The notes: generated from the letters alone by a model not told the origin. A stretch of 36,525 bases of DNA from Pelagibacteraceae bacterium AG-333-C14 (GCA_003282485.1 QBZD01000010.1:1-36525); one strand, 5' to 3'; shown: positions 24,793-34,690, counted from the stretch's first letter. Numbers and translations: made by a program.

Positions 24793-24879
24793 TAAGTAAG
24801 TGTATATAAAAAAAGGCTATTCCATAACTTTATTCACAGGATATCTTTAAATAGTGACCATTAGGATTAATTGAAGAAT

Positions 24880-27708
24880 ATGAACAAAAATATTTCAGTT
24901 CAGGGAGCAAGAGAGCACAATCTCAAAAATATTAACGTAAAAATACCTAGAGAAAAACTTACTATTATCACAGGCCTTTCTGGTTCAGGAAAATCATCTT
25001 TAGCATTCGATACGATTTATGCGGAAGGTCAACGAAGATACGTCGAAAGTCTCTCAGCTTATGCTAGACAATTCCTTCAAATGATGCAAAAGCCTAATGT
25101 TGATTTGATTGAAGGACTGAGTCCTGCCATTTCAATTGAGCAAAAAACAACCTCTAAAAACCCGAGATCTACAGTGGGAACTGTTACAGAGGTTTATGAC
25201 TACTTAAGATTATTATTTGCACGTATTGGGGTGCCCTATTCACCCGCAACTGGACTTCCAATTAAAAGTCAAACAGTTACTCAAATTGTAGATCAAATTA
25301 AGAATAGAAAAATTGGTTCAAGATTTTTAATTTTATCACCAATTATTAGAGGTAGAAAAGGTGAATACCGTAAAGAATTGCAAGAACTGCAAAAAAAAGG
25401 ATTTCAAAGAGTTAAAATAGATGGAGAAATATATGAGTTTGACTCGCTTCCAAACCTCGACAAAAAAAAGAAACATAACATTGAAGTTGTTGTAGATAGA
25501 ATTGTTCTAAGCGATGACATTGGAAACAGGCTGGCGGATAGTGTTGAGACTGCTTTAAATCTATCTGATGGTCTAGTTATTATTGAGGATGTTAACGAGA
25601 AATCTGAGAAACCTAACCAGGATCTTTTCTCATCAAAATTTGCATGCCCTGTTTCTGGTTTCACTATAGATGAAATTGAGCCAAGACTTTTTTCATTTAA
25701 TAATCCCTTTGGTGCTTGTGCTGAATGCGATGGAATTGGAACAGATCTTTCAATCGATCCAAATCTTGTTGTCCCCAATAAAAACTTATCAATCAATGAG
25801 GACGCTTTAGCTCCCTGGCCAGTTTCAAAATATGGGTATTTTCGAAATATTCTTGAAACTGTATCTAGAAAATACAAATTCTCACTTAATACGCCATGGA
25901 AAAATCTTGGTAAAAAAATTCAAAATATTGTTCTCTATGGGTCAGGTGATACAGAACTTAAGTTTACTTATGACGATGGATATGAGTATGAAAGATCTTT
26001 TGAGGGTGTCATAAATAATCTTGAGAGAAGGTTTCTTGAAACTGAAAGTGATTGGATGCGAGGAAGAATTGAAAGATATCAGGGCGAAGTGAAATGTGAA
26101 CCTTGTTCAGGATTTAGGCTAAAGGAAGAAGCCCTTGCTGTAAAAATTGATAAACTTCATATTGGTGAAGTCTGTGATAAATCAATAAAAGAATTGCTCT
26201 TGTGGTTTGGGAAGCTTGAGAAGAAATTAACAAAAAAAGAAAAAGAAATTGCCTACCGAATTCTAAAAGAATTGAATGAAAGAATATTATTCTTAAATAA
26301 TGTTGGCCTTGAATACCTAACTCTTTCACGAGGATCTGGCAGCTTGTCAGGTGGGGAGTCACAAAGAATTAGACTGGCTTCTCAAATAGGGTCTGGATTA
26401 ACAGGCGTACTGTATGTATTAGACGAGCCCTCTATTGGACTTCACCAGAGAGACAATGAAAGATTAATCAAAACTCTTAAAAGACTTCGAGATCTTGGAA
26501 ATACAGTAATTGTTGTAGAACACGACGAAGAGGCAATTACAACAGCTGATCATATTGTTGACCTAGGTCCAGCAGCTGGAGTTAATGGAGGAAAAGTTGT
26601 AGCTGAAGGTGATGTAAAACAAATCAAGAAAAATAAAAATAGTATCACCGGTCAGTATCTATCAGGAAAACTTAAAATTGAAATACCAAAAAAACGTAGA
26701 ACTGCCCTAAAAGAAAAATATATACAAATTGTTGATGCAAGTGGAAACAATCTAAAAAATGTAAGTTGTGAAATACCTCTTGGTACACTTACATGCATTA
26801 CTGGAGTATCGGGAAGTGGAAAATCAACTCTTACAATAAATACATTGTATAAATCCATTGCTCAGAGTCTGAATGGATCACGGCACACAGTTGCCAAGCA
26901 CAAAGAAATAAAAGGTCTTAGCGAATTAGATAAAGTAATAGACATTGACCAATCACCTATTGGAAGAACACCAAGATCTAACCCAGCTACTTATACCGGT
27001 GCTTTTACATTCATTAGAGATTGGTTCACAGGTTTACCTGAGTCTAAGGCGAGAGGCTACAAACCTGGTCGATTTTCTTTCAATGTAAAAGGTGGACGCT
27101 GTGAAGCGTGTGAGGGAGATGGTGTTATTAAAATAGAAATGCATTTCCTTCCTGATGTATATGTCACCTGTGATGAATGTGAAGGTAAGAGATACAATCG
27201 AGAAACTCTTGAAATAAAATATAAAGATAAAAGTATAGCTGACATTTTAAGTATGACGGTAGATGAAGGCTGTAAGTTTTTTGATGCAATACCAATGATC
27301 AAAAATAAATTAATCACACTTCAGAATGTGGGTCTTGGTTATATTAAAATTGGCCAACAAGCCACTACTCTATCAGGAGGTGAGGCTCAGAGAATCAAGT
27401 TATCAAAAGAACTTTCAAAACGAGCTACAGGTAAAACTTTATATGTATTAGATGAACCCACTACTGGTCTTCACGTTCATGATATCAAAAAACTTTTGGA
27501 AGTATTGCAAATATTAGTAGAGCAAGGAAATACAGTAGTTGTAATCGAACACAACTTGGATGTGATTAAAACGGCTGACTGGATCATTGATTTAGGCCCT
27601 GAGGGTGGCGATGGTGGAGGTGAAATTGTAGGATCTGGATCGCCAGAAATGATCGCAAAAATAAAGAAAAGTTATACAGGTCAGTACTTAAAACAAATTC
27701 TAAAATAA
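24880..27708 (+). CDS. uvrA: UvrABC excinuclease subunit A
   Basis: UvrA (942 aa from this ATG) is the damage-recognising ABC ATPase of nucleotide excision repair. The first nucleotide-binding domain has [14 protein letters not shown] and [16 protein letters not shown]; the second has [14 protein letters not shown] and [15 protein letters not shown]. The zinc motif CEACEGDG...CDECEGKR near residue 735 is complete; the N-terminal one has CPVS in place of CPxC, which I believe is common in alphaproteobacteria. A TTG three codons upstream (24871), 4 nt after AGGA, is an alternative start; the ATG has only GAAG 3 nt upstream. Divergent from ssb. Confidence 0.96.
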   Translation: MNKNISVQGAREHNLKNINVKIPREKLTIITGLSGSGKSSLAFDTIYAEGQRRYVESLSAYARQFLQMMQKPNVDLIEGLSPAISIEQKTTSKNPRSTVGTVTEVYDYLRLLFARIGVPYSPATGLPIKSQTVTQIVDQIKNRKIGSRFLILSPIIRGRKGEYRKELQELQKKGFQRVKIDGEIYEFDSLPNLDKKKKHNIEVVVDRIVLSDDIGNRLADSVETALNLSDGLVIIEDVNEKSEKPNQDLFSSKFACPVSGFTIDEIEPRLFSFNNPFGACAECDGIGTDLSIDPNLVVPNKNLSINEDALAPWPVSKYGYFRNILETVSRKYKFSLNTPWKNLGKKIQNIVLYGSGDTELKFTYDDGYEYERSFEGVINNLERRFLETESDWMRGRIERYQGEVKCEPCSGFRLKEEALAVKIDKLHIGEVCDKSIKELLLWFGKLEKKLTKKEKEIAYRILKELNERILFLNNVGLEYLTLSRGSGSLSGGESQRIRLASQIGSGLTGVLYVLDEPSIGLHQRDNERLIKTLKRLRDLGNTVIVVEHDEEAITTADHIVDLGPAAGVNGGKVVAEGDVKQIKKNKNSITGQYLSGKLKIEIPKKRRTALKEKYIQIVDASGNNLKNVSCEIPLGTLTCITGVSGSGKSTLTINTLYKSIAQSLNGSRHTVAKHKEIKGLSELDKVIDIDQSPIGRTPRSNPATYTGAFTFIRDWFTGLPESKARGYKPGRFSFNVKGGRCEACEGDGVIKIEMHFLPDVYVTCDECEGKRYNRETLEIKYKDKSIADILSMTVDEGCKFFDAIPMIKNKLITLQNVGLGYIKIGQQATTLSGGEAQRIKLSKELSKRATGKTLYVLDEPTTGLHVHDIKKLLEVLQILVEQGNTVVVIEHNLDVIKTADWIIDLGPEGGDGGGEIVGSGSPEMIAKIKKSYTGQYLKQILK

Positions 27709-27751
27709 AAATATATTTGCCTGCGATAAAATTCGTGTTAAATATCTTTTT

Positions 27752-28360
27752 ATGGCTTCGATATTACAATCACTTCCAAAAACAATACTTACAGGTTCAT
27801 TGCTTGCAGTAGCCTTATTAATCATGATTACTGGCCATTATGGTGGATTTGATCAGCTCTATTGGGCTTCTCTATCAAGATTTCTTCATGTTATCTCTGG
27901 AGTTATGTGGATTGGCTTACTTTACTATTTCAATTTTGTTCAAATTCCAAACATGCCAAATATTCCTGACGAACAAAAGCCTGCTATTGGAAAAGTTATA
28001 GCTCCTGCGGCCTTGTTCTGGTTTAGATGGGCGGCTATGGCTACTCTCATTACAGGATTAACAACTCTTGGATTATATTATGGTCATGAGGGATCTGTTA
28101 ACGCACTTACATTCACCTTGGCATATGGATTTGACGGTAAGCAACTTACAATCGGCATAGGTATGTGGCTTGCAATAATTATGGCGTACAATGTTTGGAT
28201 GGTCATCTGGCCTAATCAAAAAAAGGCGCTTGGTATTGTCGAAGTTGATGCCGATACAAAAGCAAAATCAGCTAGAACTGCAATGCTATTCTCAAGAACA
28301 AATACATTGTTATCAATTCCTATGCTGTTATCGATGGTTGCAGCTCAAAATTTATATTAA
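27752..28360 (+). CDS. PuuD-type (urate hydroxylase N-terminal domain) membrane protein, stand-alone
   Basis: This 202-aa integral membrane protein has about five hydrophobic helices. It includes SRFLHVISGVMWIGLLYYFN and PAALFWFRWAAMATLITGL, patterns I associate with the membrane domain of PuuD, a urate-oxidising protein with a C-terminal cytochrome c. Here no cytochrome c domain (no CxxCH) is present; conserved His29 and His46 could bind haem. Short relatives are common in marine bacteria and sometimes misnamed; the function of the lone domain is not established. It follows uvrA by 43 nt, is possibly cotranscribed, and is convergent with secF (2-nt gap). Confidence 0.72.
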   Translation: MASILQSLPKTILTGSLLAVALLIMITGHYGGFDQLYWASLSRFLHVISGVMWIGLLYYFNFVQIPNMPNIPDEQKPAIGKVIAPAALFWFRWAAMATLITGLTTLGLYYGHEGSVNALTFTLAYGFDGKQLTIGIGMWLAIIMAYNVWMVIWPNQKKALGIVEVDADTKAKSARTAMLFSRTNTLLSIPMLLSMVAAQNLY

Positions 28361-28362
28361 AT

Positions 28363-29289
28363 CTAACGAGTTGAATCAACTGCGGAAGTTGTATTCCATT
28401 CTCTCTTTACATCTAAATAGTTTAAAAGTGGTGCAGCTACGAAAATTGATGAATACGTTCCAACCACTACGCCCCATATCATTGCAAATGTAAAACCTTT
28501 GATCACTTCACCGCCAAAAATAAATAATGATAACAAGGCAAGTAATGTTGTGACAGATGTTACAATTGTACGCGATAATGTCTCATTAATGGATAGATTT
28601 AGTAGATCTATAATATTTTTAGATCTGTGCTTACGTAAGTTTTCTCTGACTCTATCATAAACAACTACGGTATCATTCATTGAGTAACCAACTATTGTAA
28701 GAATTGCTGCGATGATTGGGAGATTGAATTCTAACTGAGTGATACTGAATACACCTATGGTTAAAATTACATCGTGAATTAAAGCGACAACAGCTCCAAG
28801 AGAAAATTGCCACTCAAATCTGAACCAAATATAAATTAGCATTGCAAATACTGCAGCTAATATTGCAATAGCGCCAGATTGTATCAATTCACCACTAACT
28901 TTTGGACCAACTACCTCTGTTCTTCTGAAGTTTACTTCAGATGAAAGATATGAATTCAGACTAGTCTTTACAATCTCGACAACATTTTGTTGGATTTGGT
29001 CACCGCCTGATTGTTGTTCAACTCTGATTAATAAATTATTTTTTGATCCAAATTCCTGAACTTGAACGTCCCCTAAACTTAGAGAATTCAGATTATCTCT
29101 TAGTCCTGCAATTTCTATTTCATTCTCAGTTTCAATTTCAATTAATGTTCCACCTTTAAAATCAATACCAAAGTTTAACCCACTTACAAAAAAAGCCCCA
29201 AAGGATAAAACTACTAATATAGATGAAAATATAAAAGTGATGATTCTTGATTTTAAGAAATCTATTTTTGTATTTGCTATATCAATCAT
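28363..29289 (-). CDS. secF: Protein translocase subunit SecF
   Basis: SecF (308 aa) works with SecD and YajC to pull translocated proteins across the inner membrane using the proton gradient. An N-terminal helix (about residues 13-36) is followed by the periplasmic domain starting GLNFGIDFKGGTLIEIE. A second group of helices carries IVGYSMNDTVVVYDRVREN, the hallmark SecF motif with the conserved Asp, and the final helices end with SIFVAAPLLNYL. It overlaps secD by 8 nt and ends in TAG. Confidence 0.96.
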   Translation of the reverse strand: MIDIANTKIDFLKSRIITFIFSSILVVLSFGAFFVSGLNFGIDFKGGTLIEIETENEIEIAGLRDNLNSLSLGDVQVQEFGSKNNLLIRVEQQSGGDQIQQNVVEIVKTSLNSYLSSEVNFRRTEVVGPKVSGELIQSGAIAILAAVFAMLIYIWFRFEWQFSLGAVVALIHDVILTIGVFSITQLEFNLPIIAAILTIVGYSMNDTVVVYDRVRENLRKHRSKNIIDLLNLSINETLSRTIVTSVTTLLALLSLFIFGGEVIKGFTFAMIWGVVVGTYSSIFVAAPLLNYLDVKREWNTTSAVDSTR

Positions 29290-30892
29290 TTATTTTCATC
29301 CCTACTAGTGAAGGTTTAAGGCTTTTTGCATAAATTGAGATCAATAACCTCGTAAAAGTAAAAGCTGTAAATACTGAAGTGAAAATTCCTATAGCCAATG
29401 TAATTGAAAATCCTCTTACTGGCCCTGATGCCATGAAAAACAGTATAACTGCTGCGATTAAAGTTGTAATATTTGCATCTAGTATCGTTGAAAGAGCTCT
29501 TTTGTATCCATTTTCAACAGCATTGATCATTTTAGACCCACTTCTAATCTCTTCTTTAACACGCTCAAAGATCAACACGTTAGCATCAACCGCCATACCT
29601 ATCGTTAAAATAATGCCGGCAATACCAGGTAAAGTTAAAGTCGCTTGAAATAATGAAAGTATGCCGAGCACCATAAATAAGTTTATGATCAAGGCTATAT
29701 CAGCTAAGAAACCAAAGTATCTATAAACAAACATCATGAATAAAATCACTGCTACAAAACCTATTATAGCTGCATACTGACCTGCCTCTATTGAATCTGC
29801 TCCAAGGTCTGGTCCTACTGATCGTTCCTCTAAAATAATTAATGGCGCTGGCAGTGCTCCTGCTCTAAGCAGTATAGCTAAATCATTTGCCTCGTCTGAA
29901 TCAAACCCCCCTGAAATTTGCCCTGATCCACCTAAAATTGCTTCTCTTATAACGGGAGCGCTTATGACAGTATCATCTAAAATTATTGCAAAGGGCTTGC
30001 CAACATTTTGCTGAGTAACGCGTCCAAATTTGCTGGCTCCAAGTCTGTCAAAGCGAAAAGAAACGATTGGTTCATTTGTTTGTGGATCAAACCCAGGTTG
30101 AGCATCAACTAAGTTTTCTCCTCCAACCATTACTCTTTTTTTTACAATATACTTAAAACTATCGTCTGCATCTGATGGCAAGATTTCAGATCCTACCGGT
30201 GCTTTTTTTGGATTTAATGGGTCGTAATTAGTAGAAGTATCTACAAGTTGAAAAGTAAGCTTGGCTGTTTGTCCTAATAAAGCTTTGATACGATCAGGGT
30301 CATCAATGCCAGGCAATTGAATGATAATTCGCGAAGATCCTTGCCTTTGAATAGATGGCTCTCTAGTTCCAAGTTCATCTATTCTTCTGCGTACAATTTC
30401 TAGAGATTGTGCGACAGCATTAGATACAGCTAATTTTACAAATTCATCAGTGAAGGAAATAGAAACTTCGTTCTCTTCTCTTAATATTACTAAGTTTGTC
30501 TGATCTCCCATTTGTAATATATTTTGAGAATTACTTATTGATAATTCTGAAATTTCTTTTTCAATTTCAGCGGGAAACTCTTCAACAACGAATTTTAAGT
30601 TGTCATCAGTATTCTTAAAATTACTATATTGAATATTATTTTTCTTAAGTACTCTTCTTACATCAGAGTTTAAATTTTCTAGTCTTTCTTTTATAATCTC
30701 TACTGTATCAACTTCTAATAATAAATGCGACCCGCCTTGTAAATCTAATCCAAGATTAACCTGCTGCTTAGGAATAAAACTTGGGAAGCTATTTAATTGA
30801 TCTTTGCTAAAAAAATTAGGAATAGCAAACATCAAGGCTATAAAGATGACTAATAAGATTGATGAAATCTTAATATTTGAAAAATAAATCAT
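29282..30892 (-). CDS. secD: Protein translocase subunit SecD
   Basis: SecD (536 aa) is the larger RND-like partner of SecF. It has an N-terminal helix (about 8-28), then QQVNLGLDLQGGSHLLLEVD (P1 domain start), the P1 core RRRIDELGTREPSIQRQGS and IIIQLPGIDDPDRIK, and SGQISGGFDS in the head. The C-terminal membrane block has TIGMAVDANVLIFERVKEE with the conserved Asp. It lies 7 nt downstream of yajC and overlaps secF by 8 nt, so yajC-secD-secF form one translational unit. Confidence 0.97.
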   Translation of the reverse strand: MIYFSNIKISSILLVIFIALMFAIPNFFSKDQLNSFPSFIPKQQVNLGLDLQGGSHLLLEVDTVEIIKERLENLNSDVRRVLKKNNIQYSNFKNTDDNLKFVVEEFPAEIEKEISELSISNSQNILQMGDQTNLVILREENEVSISFTDEFVKLAVSNAVAQSLEIVRRRIDELGTREPSIQRQGSSRIIIQLPGIDDPDRIKALLGQTAKLTFQLVDTSTNYDPLNPKKAPVGSEILPSDADDSFKYIVKKRVMVGGENLVDAQPGFDPQTNEPIVSFRFDRLGASKFGRVTQQNVGKPFAIILDDTVISAPVIREAILGGSGQISGGFDSDEANDLAILLRAGALPAPLIILEERSVGPDLGADSIEAGQYAAIIGFVAVILFMMFVYRYFGFLADIALIINLFMVLGILSLFQATLTLPGIAGIILTIGMAVDANVLIFERVKEEIRSGSKMINAVENGYKRALSTILDANITTLIAAVILFFMASGPVRGFSITLAIGIFTSVFTAFTFTRLLISIYAKSLKPSLVGMKIND

Positions 30893-30899
30893 TAATTAT

Positions 30900-31178
30900 T
30901 TATTTTGGGGCACTCTCTTTGACTACTTCAGCAATTGTTGATTTAACTAAAGTAACGTTAACTCCTTGAGATATCTCAACCTCAACATCAAAATCACCGA
31001 CTACCTTGACAACTTTACCTCTTATTCCGCCGGAACTTACAATCTTGTCGCCTCTCTGCACGCCCGCTACCATCTCCTTATGTTCCTTGGCTCTTCTTTG
31101 CTGCGGTCTAATCAATAGGAAATAAAAGATCGCAAAAATTAAGAATAGCGGCATTAACTGAACTAGCATCTGTTCCAT
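30900..31178 (-). CDS. yajC: Sec translocase accessory subunit YajC
   Basis: YajC (92 aa) is a small inner-membrane protein of the SecDF-YajC complex. One helix (about residues 8-24) is followed by LIRPQQRRAKEHKEMV and GDKIVSSGGIRGKVVKV, both diagnostic. A perfect ribosome-binding site AAAGGAG (31186-31192) stands 7 nt before the ATG, the strongest in the export block, which fits a highly expressed protein. It is separated by 64 nt from surE. Confidence 0.96.
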   Translation of the reverse strand: MEQMLVQLMPLFLIFAIFYFLLIRPQQRRAKEHKEMVAGVQRGDKIVSSGGIRGKVVKVVGDFDVEVEISQGVNVTLVKSTIAEVVKESAPK

Positions 31179-31242
31179 TATGAATCTCCTTTAAATAATT
31201 ACGGCAATATACATACTTAGCATATATATTTGAACTAAATAA

Positions 31243-32067
31243 TTAGTTAATATCTGACTTAATTGATGTTTTTAAGTGATTTAGACTACCGTGATGGGTC
31301 AGATCTAAATGAAAAGGGGTAATTGAAATATGCTGATTAGCAATTGCTTCTACATCAGACATAAACCCGTCGACCGCCATATTCAGGGGTGGAAGCGTTA
31401 ATTTAGCATTTTCTTCAAGCCTTCTTCTAAGTCCAAATCTAAACAAATTATTTTCAACCTCATTTATAATGAGATCATCTGTATCTCTATTACCCTGTGT
31501 TGTAATTTGTATGCTTTTTACTTTATCTGATTGGCAATAAGGAAAGTTAATGTTCATGAATACATTACTGTCCCATCCGACATTGGTTATATCGGTAAGT
31601 ATGCCTTTCAAAAAATGTTTTGATGAGTCCCATGAGATTACATTTTTCTTACCAGCTTCGTAATTTTGACTAATAGCAATTGAAGGTATCCTTCTTATTA
31701 AACCCTCCATTGCCGCGGCAATAGTTCCAGAATAAGTTACATCTTCTCCGACGTTGCATCCACTATTAATGCCTGAAAGAATTAGATCTGGCCTCTTGTC
31801 TTTTAGAACATGGCTGATGCCAATAGCTATACAATCGCTAGGGGTGCCATCTATAGAATAAAGCTTATCGGCTTGCTCTTTTAAATTTAATGCGTTTTGG
31901 AACGATAGAGCGTGAGATGCGCCGCTCTTTTCATGTTCAGGGGCAACAACCCATACATCATCTGAAAACTCTTTTGCAATATCAGTTAATAATTTGATGC
32001 CATCTGCAGAATAGCCGTCATCATTGGTTATAAGTATTCTTGCATTTTCAAGTTTTACTGAAGGCAT
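31243..32067 (-). CDS. surE: 5'/3'-nucleotidase SurE
   Basis: SurE (274 aa) dephosphorylates nucleoside monophosphates and is metal dependent. The metal site ILITNDDGYSADG (Asn15, Asp16, Asp17) is at the start; SGASHALSF, DGTPSDCIAIG and SGINSGCNVGEDVTYSGT complete the active site. It is 10 nt downstream of serS. Alphaproteobacteria commonly keep tatABC-serS-surE together. A pcm or nlpD gene, often next in the series, is missing here. Confidence 0.95.
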   Translation of the reverse strand: MPSVKLENARILITNDDGYSADGIKLLTDIAKEFSDDVWVVAPEHEKSGASHALSFQNALNLKEQADKLYSIDGTPSDCIAIGISHVLKDKRPDLILSGINSGCNVGEDVTYSGTIAAAMEGLIRRIPSIAISQNYEAGKKNVISWDSSKHFLKGILTDITNVGWDSNVFMNINFPYCQSDKVKSIQITTQGNRDTDDLIINEVENNLFRFGLRRRLEENAKLTLPPLNMAVDGFMSDVEAIANQHISITPFHLDLTHHGSLNHLKTSIKSDIN

Positions 32068-32077
32068 ATAAATATAT

Positions 32078-33346
32078 TTAGTTTGAAATTTTTGTTATTC
32101 CACTCATGTAAGGAATTAATGCTTCTGGAATATCAATAGATCCATCTTCGTTTTGATAATTTTCCATAATCGCAATTAGAGTTCTCCCTACTGCCAGTCC
32201 TGACCCATTAAGTGTATGCAGGTATTTAATTGCATCATTTTCTTTATATCTCGAATTCATTCTTCTCGCTTGAAAGTCGCCACAATTAGAGCAACTTGAA
32301 ATTTCTCTATAGGCATTTTGTCCTGGAAGCCATACTTCAATATCATATGTTTTCTGGGCTGAAAAACCCATATCTTGAGTGGATAAAATAACAACTCGAT
32401 AGTGCAAACCTAGTCTTTTTAGCACTTCTTCAGCACAACTAAGCATTCTTTCATGCTCATCATCTGAATTTTCTTCTGACGTTAAGCTTACCAATTCAAC
32501 TTTGTAAAACTGATGTTGACGCATAATTCCTCGAGTATCTTTTCCAGCGGCGCCTGCTTCAGATCTGAAACAAGGCGTATGAGAAACGTATCGTCTGGGA
32601 AGTTCAACTGCATCCACTACACTCTCTCTTGTCATATTTGTTAGAGGAACTTCAGCTGTTGGTATAAGCCAGTAATCATCCGTCGTTTTGAATAAATCAT
32701 CCTTGAATTTTGGTAATTGACCTGTACCAAATGCAGCTTGATCTCTTACAAGTATAGGAACATTAGTTTCTTCATACCCAAATTCATTTGTATGCAGATC
32801 TAGCATAAAATTAGCTATGGCTCTTTCAAGTCTTGCCAATTCACCTTTTTGGATCACAAAACGTGCACCGGATATTTTTGCTGCTTGATCAAAACTCATT
32901 TTCCCAAGATCTTCACCTAAATCAAAATGTTCTTTTGGAGTAAATGAAAATTCTTTCTTTTTACCTTCAACCTTAATTTCTTTGTTGACGCTCTCATCTC
33001 CAATTGGAACCGAGTCATCTGGCATGTTCGGCAGTGACTCAAGTAATGAATTTAACTCTTCTTTTGCGATGCGTTGATTGTTTTCAAGTTCCTGCATTTT
33101 GTCTTTTATTGAACTAACTTCATTTTTAAGTAATTCAGCTTCATCTTTTTTACCGTTAGAAGCATGCTCTCCAATTAATTTAGATTTAGCATTTCTTTCC
33201 TCTTGAAGTCCTTGTAATTCACCTATTAAGTCTCGATTTTTTCTATCAAGATCTATAATTAAAGAAGATGATGCCTCGTGCTTTCTACTCGCTAGGGCCT
33301 CATCGAGCTGTTTTCCATTTTCTCTAATCTTCTTAATATCTAACAT
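32078..33346 (-). CDS. serS: Seryl-tRNA synthetase
   Basis: SerRS (422 aa) charges tRNA-Ser and tRNA-Sec. The N-terminal long antiparallel coiled coil (about residues 30-110, rich in Lys/Glu) binds the tRNA variable arm. The class II core includes [20 protein letters not shown] (motif 2), [14 protein letters not shown], and [19 protein letters not shown] (motif 3). Length is normal. It sits 9 nt after tatC. Confidence 0.97.
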   Translation of the reverse strand: MLDIKKIRENGKQLDEALASRKHEASSSLIIDLDRKNRDLIGELQGLQEERNAKSKLIGEHASNGKKDEAELLKNEVSSIKDKMQELENNQRIAKEELNSLLESLPNMPDDSVPIGDESVNKEIKVEGKKKEFSFTPKEHFDLGEDLGKMSFDQAAKISGARFVIQKGELARLERAIANFMLDLHTNEFGYEETNVPILVRDQAAFGTGQLPKFKDDLFKTTDDYWLIPTAEVPLTNMTRESVVDAVELPRRYVSHTPCFRSEAGAAGKDTRGIMRQHQFYKVELVSLTSEENSDDEHERMLSCAEEVLKRLGLHYRVVILSTQDMGFSAQKTYDIEVWLPGQNAYREISSCSNCGDFQARRMNSRYKENDAIKYLHTLNGSGLAVGRTLIAIMENYQNEDGSIDIPEALIPYMSGITKISN

Positions 33347-33355
33347 CTTATAAAA

Positions 33356-34129
33356 TTATTTATTCTCTCTTTTTCGCTCTATAAATCGTACTGCATATAT
33401 TGAAATTTCATACAATATTAATATAGGAACACCAAGGCCTATTTGTGATATGGGATCAGGAGGCGTAAGTATTGCTGCAACAGCAAAAACACCAACGATT
33501 ACGTATTTTCTATTTTTTCTCAGTCCTTCAGAGCTTACAAACCCAACTCTTGCTAATAATGTAAGCAATACAGGTAATTGAAAACTTAAGCCGAAAGCAA
33601 AAATTAGTCTCATAATTAAACTAAGATATTCATTTACTTTGGCCTCTAGTTGAATTGGTAACGTTCCTTGTCCTCCAATTGACTCAAATGATAAAAAAAA
33701 CTTAATTGCGAGGGGCATTATAAAGAAATACACCAGAGAAGCCCCTAATATAAATAGAATTGGTGTAGCTGCCAAATAAGGGATAACAACTGTTTTTTCA
33801 TTTTTGTACAATCCTGGTGCTACAAATATCCATATTTGAATAAGTATAAAAGGCAGTGCAACAAATAATGATGCAAATAAAGCGACCTTTAAATATGTAA
33901 AAAATGTTTCATGTAGTGCTGTAAAAATAAGTCTTCTTCCAGCTTCCCCTGCAACAGCATCTGCGTAAGGCTGCACTAAAAAATTGTATATGGAATCTGC
34001 ATATATGTATGCAATCACAAACAATATTGAAATTAAAATAATAGATTTGATTAAACGACTTCTTAGTTCAATTAAATGCTGGATTAAAGGCTGTTTACTA
34101 TCGTTGAGTGTTTCTTTCTGATCACTCAT
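33356..34129 (-). CDS. tatC: Twin-arginine translocase subunit TatC
   Basis: TatC (257 aa) is the six-helix receptor for twin-arginine signal peptides. The N-terminal LIQHLIELRSRLIKSIILIS, including the conserved cytoplasmic Glu and Arg, is canonical; FTALHETFFTYLKVALFASL and YFFIMPLAIKFFLSF follow, and the final part has LLARVGFVSSEGLRKNRKYV and ILTPPDPISQIGLGVPILIL. The ATG overlaps the end of the tatB frame by 8 nt, which argues that tatB was recently translated as one frame to its end. Confidence 0.96.
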   Translation of the reverse strand: MSDQKETLNDSKQPLIQHLIELRSRLIKSIILISILFVIAYIYADSIYNFLVQPYADAVAGEAGRRLIFTALHETFFTYLKVALFASLFVALPFILIQIWIFVAPGLYKNEKTVVIPYLAATPILFILGASLVYFFIMPLAIKFFLSFESIGGQGTLPIQLEAKVNEYLSLIMRLIFAFGLSFQLPVLLTLLARVGFVSSEGLRKNRKYVIVGVFAVAAILTPPDPISQIGLGVPILILYEISIYAVRFIERKRENK

Positions 34130-34418
34130 CTTCGCTCTTTTTATCTTCTGACTTCATGATGGTCTCGTTAATTGAATCACGCATTTCATCAGAAAAATTT
34201 TTAGGACTTGCATTTTCAACAGATGATTTAATATCATCCACCCCTGTCTCGGCAGCAATTTGATTAATGCTTGATTTAAACTATCTTGAAAAACTTCTAA
34301 TCTTGCCCCACCATTTTCCAAGACCTCTGAGCACAGCTGGCAGATCTTTAGGGCCAACAAAAATTATAATTAATGCTGCAATGACAAGATACTCTACTCC
34401 ACCAATTCCAGGTAACAT
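34122..34418 (-). pseudogene. tatB: tatB interrupted by one in-frame TAG codon (Sec-independent translocase subunit TatB)
   Basis: From the ATG at 34418 the frame reads MLPGIGGVEYLVIAALIIIF then VGPKDLPAVLRGLGKWWGKI and RSFSR, unmistakable TatB (membrane helix about 5-21, Gly-Pro hinge at 22-23, start of the amphipathic helix). Codon 46 (34283-34281) is TAG. The same frame then continues FKSSINQIAAETGVDDIKSS and a hydrophilic tail to TGA at 34124-34122, 98 codons in all, with no other stop or shift. Both halves are TatB-like, so this is a single nonsense change of probably a Gln or Glu codon. Whether it is a real mutation, read through, or a sequence error is unknown. The 45-aa product keeps the membrane helix and part of the amphipathic helix. 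Confidence 0.9.
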
Positions 34419-34436
34419 CAGATAATACTATTGCTT

Positions 34437-34622
34437 CTACTCTTTAGTAGAGTTGTCTTCTGATTTATTGATTGATTTTTGCTCATCATCATCATTGATG
34501 CCCTTTTTAAAACTCTTTACTCCTTTAGCAACATCTCCCATAAGCTCAGAAATTTTGCCACGTCCAAAAAGTATTACTAGAAGTGCAACAACAATTAAAA
34601 TTTGCCAAAAACTAATTCCCAT
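34437..34622 (-). CDS. tatA: Twin-arginine translocase subunit TatA
   Basis: TatA (61 aa) oligomerises to let folded proteins cross the inner membrane. [20 protein letters not shown] forms the membrane helix, followed by [20 protein letters not shown] (amphipathic helix, with the FG hinge) and a short acidic/charged tail. A strong AAAGAGGA ribosome-binding site precedes the ATG. It is the first gene of the tat-serS-surE-sec run and is separated by 18 nt from tatB. Confidence 0.96.
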   Translation of the reverse strand: MGISFWQILIVVALLVILFGRGKISELMGDVAKGVKSFKKGINDDDEQKSINKSEDNSTKE

Positions 34623-34690
34623 TCGGTCCTCTTTAAAATATTAACTTATAAGTTTATTATATATAAAAAACTTATATTTAAAGAATATAA

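Noticed and set aside
24830-24838. Perfect DnaA box TTATTCACA between ssb and uvrA, possible origin element
   Set aside because: A single copy with eight fixed bases is expected a few times by chance in 36 kb of this composition, and there is no cluster, no dnaA/dnaN and no origin-like context.
25620-25740. Missing Cys in the N-terminal zinc motif of UvrA (CPVS)
   Set aside because: I recall CPVSGFT as usual in alphaproteobacterial UvrA, so it is probably a group trait and not an anomaly of this genome.
28191-28493. 100-aa plus-strand frame spanning the PuuD-like/secF junction
   Set aside because: Shadow of two well-supported genes in other frames; composition and lack of a start site argue against it.
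34281-34283. TAG reassigned to an amino acid in this organism
   Set aside because: Four other genes in the window (glnII, the hydroxyacid dehydrogenase, the aldehyde dehydrogenase, secF) end naturally at TAG at family-typical lengths.
34154-34360. 68-aa frame on the minus strand across the tatB region
   Set aside because: It is a shifted frame with no TatB features; the TatB signal on both sides of the TAG is in one other frame (34122-34418).
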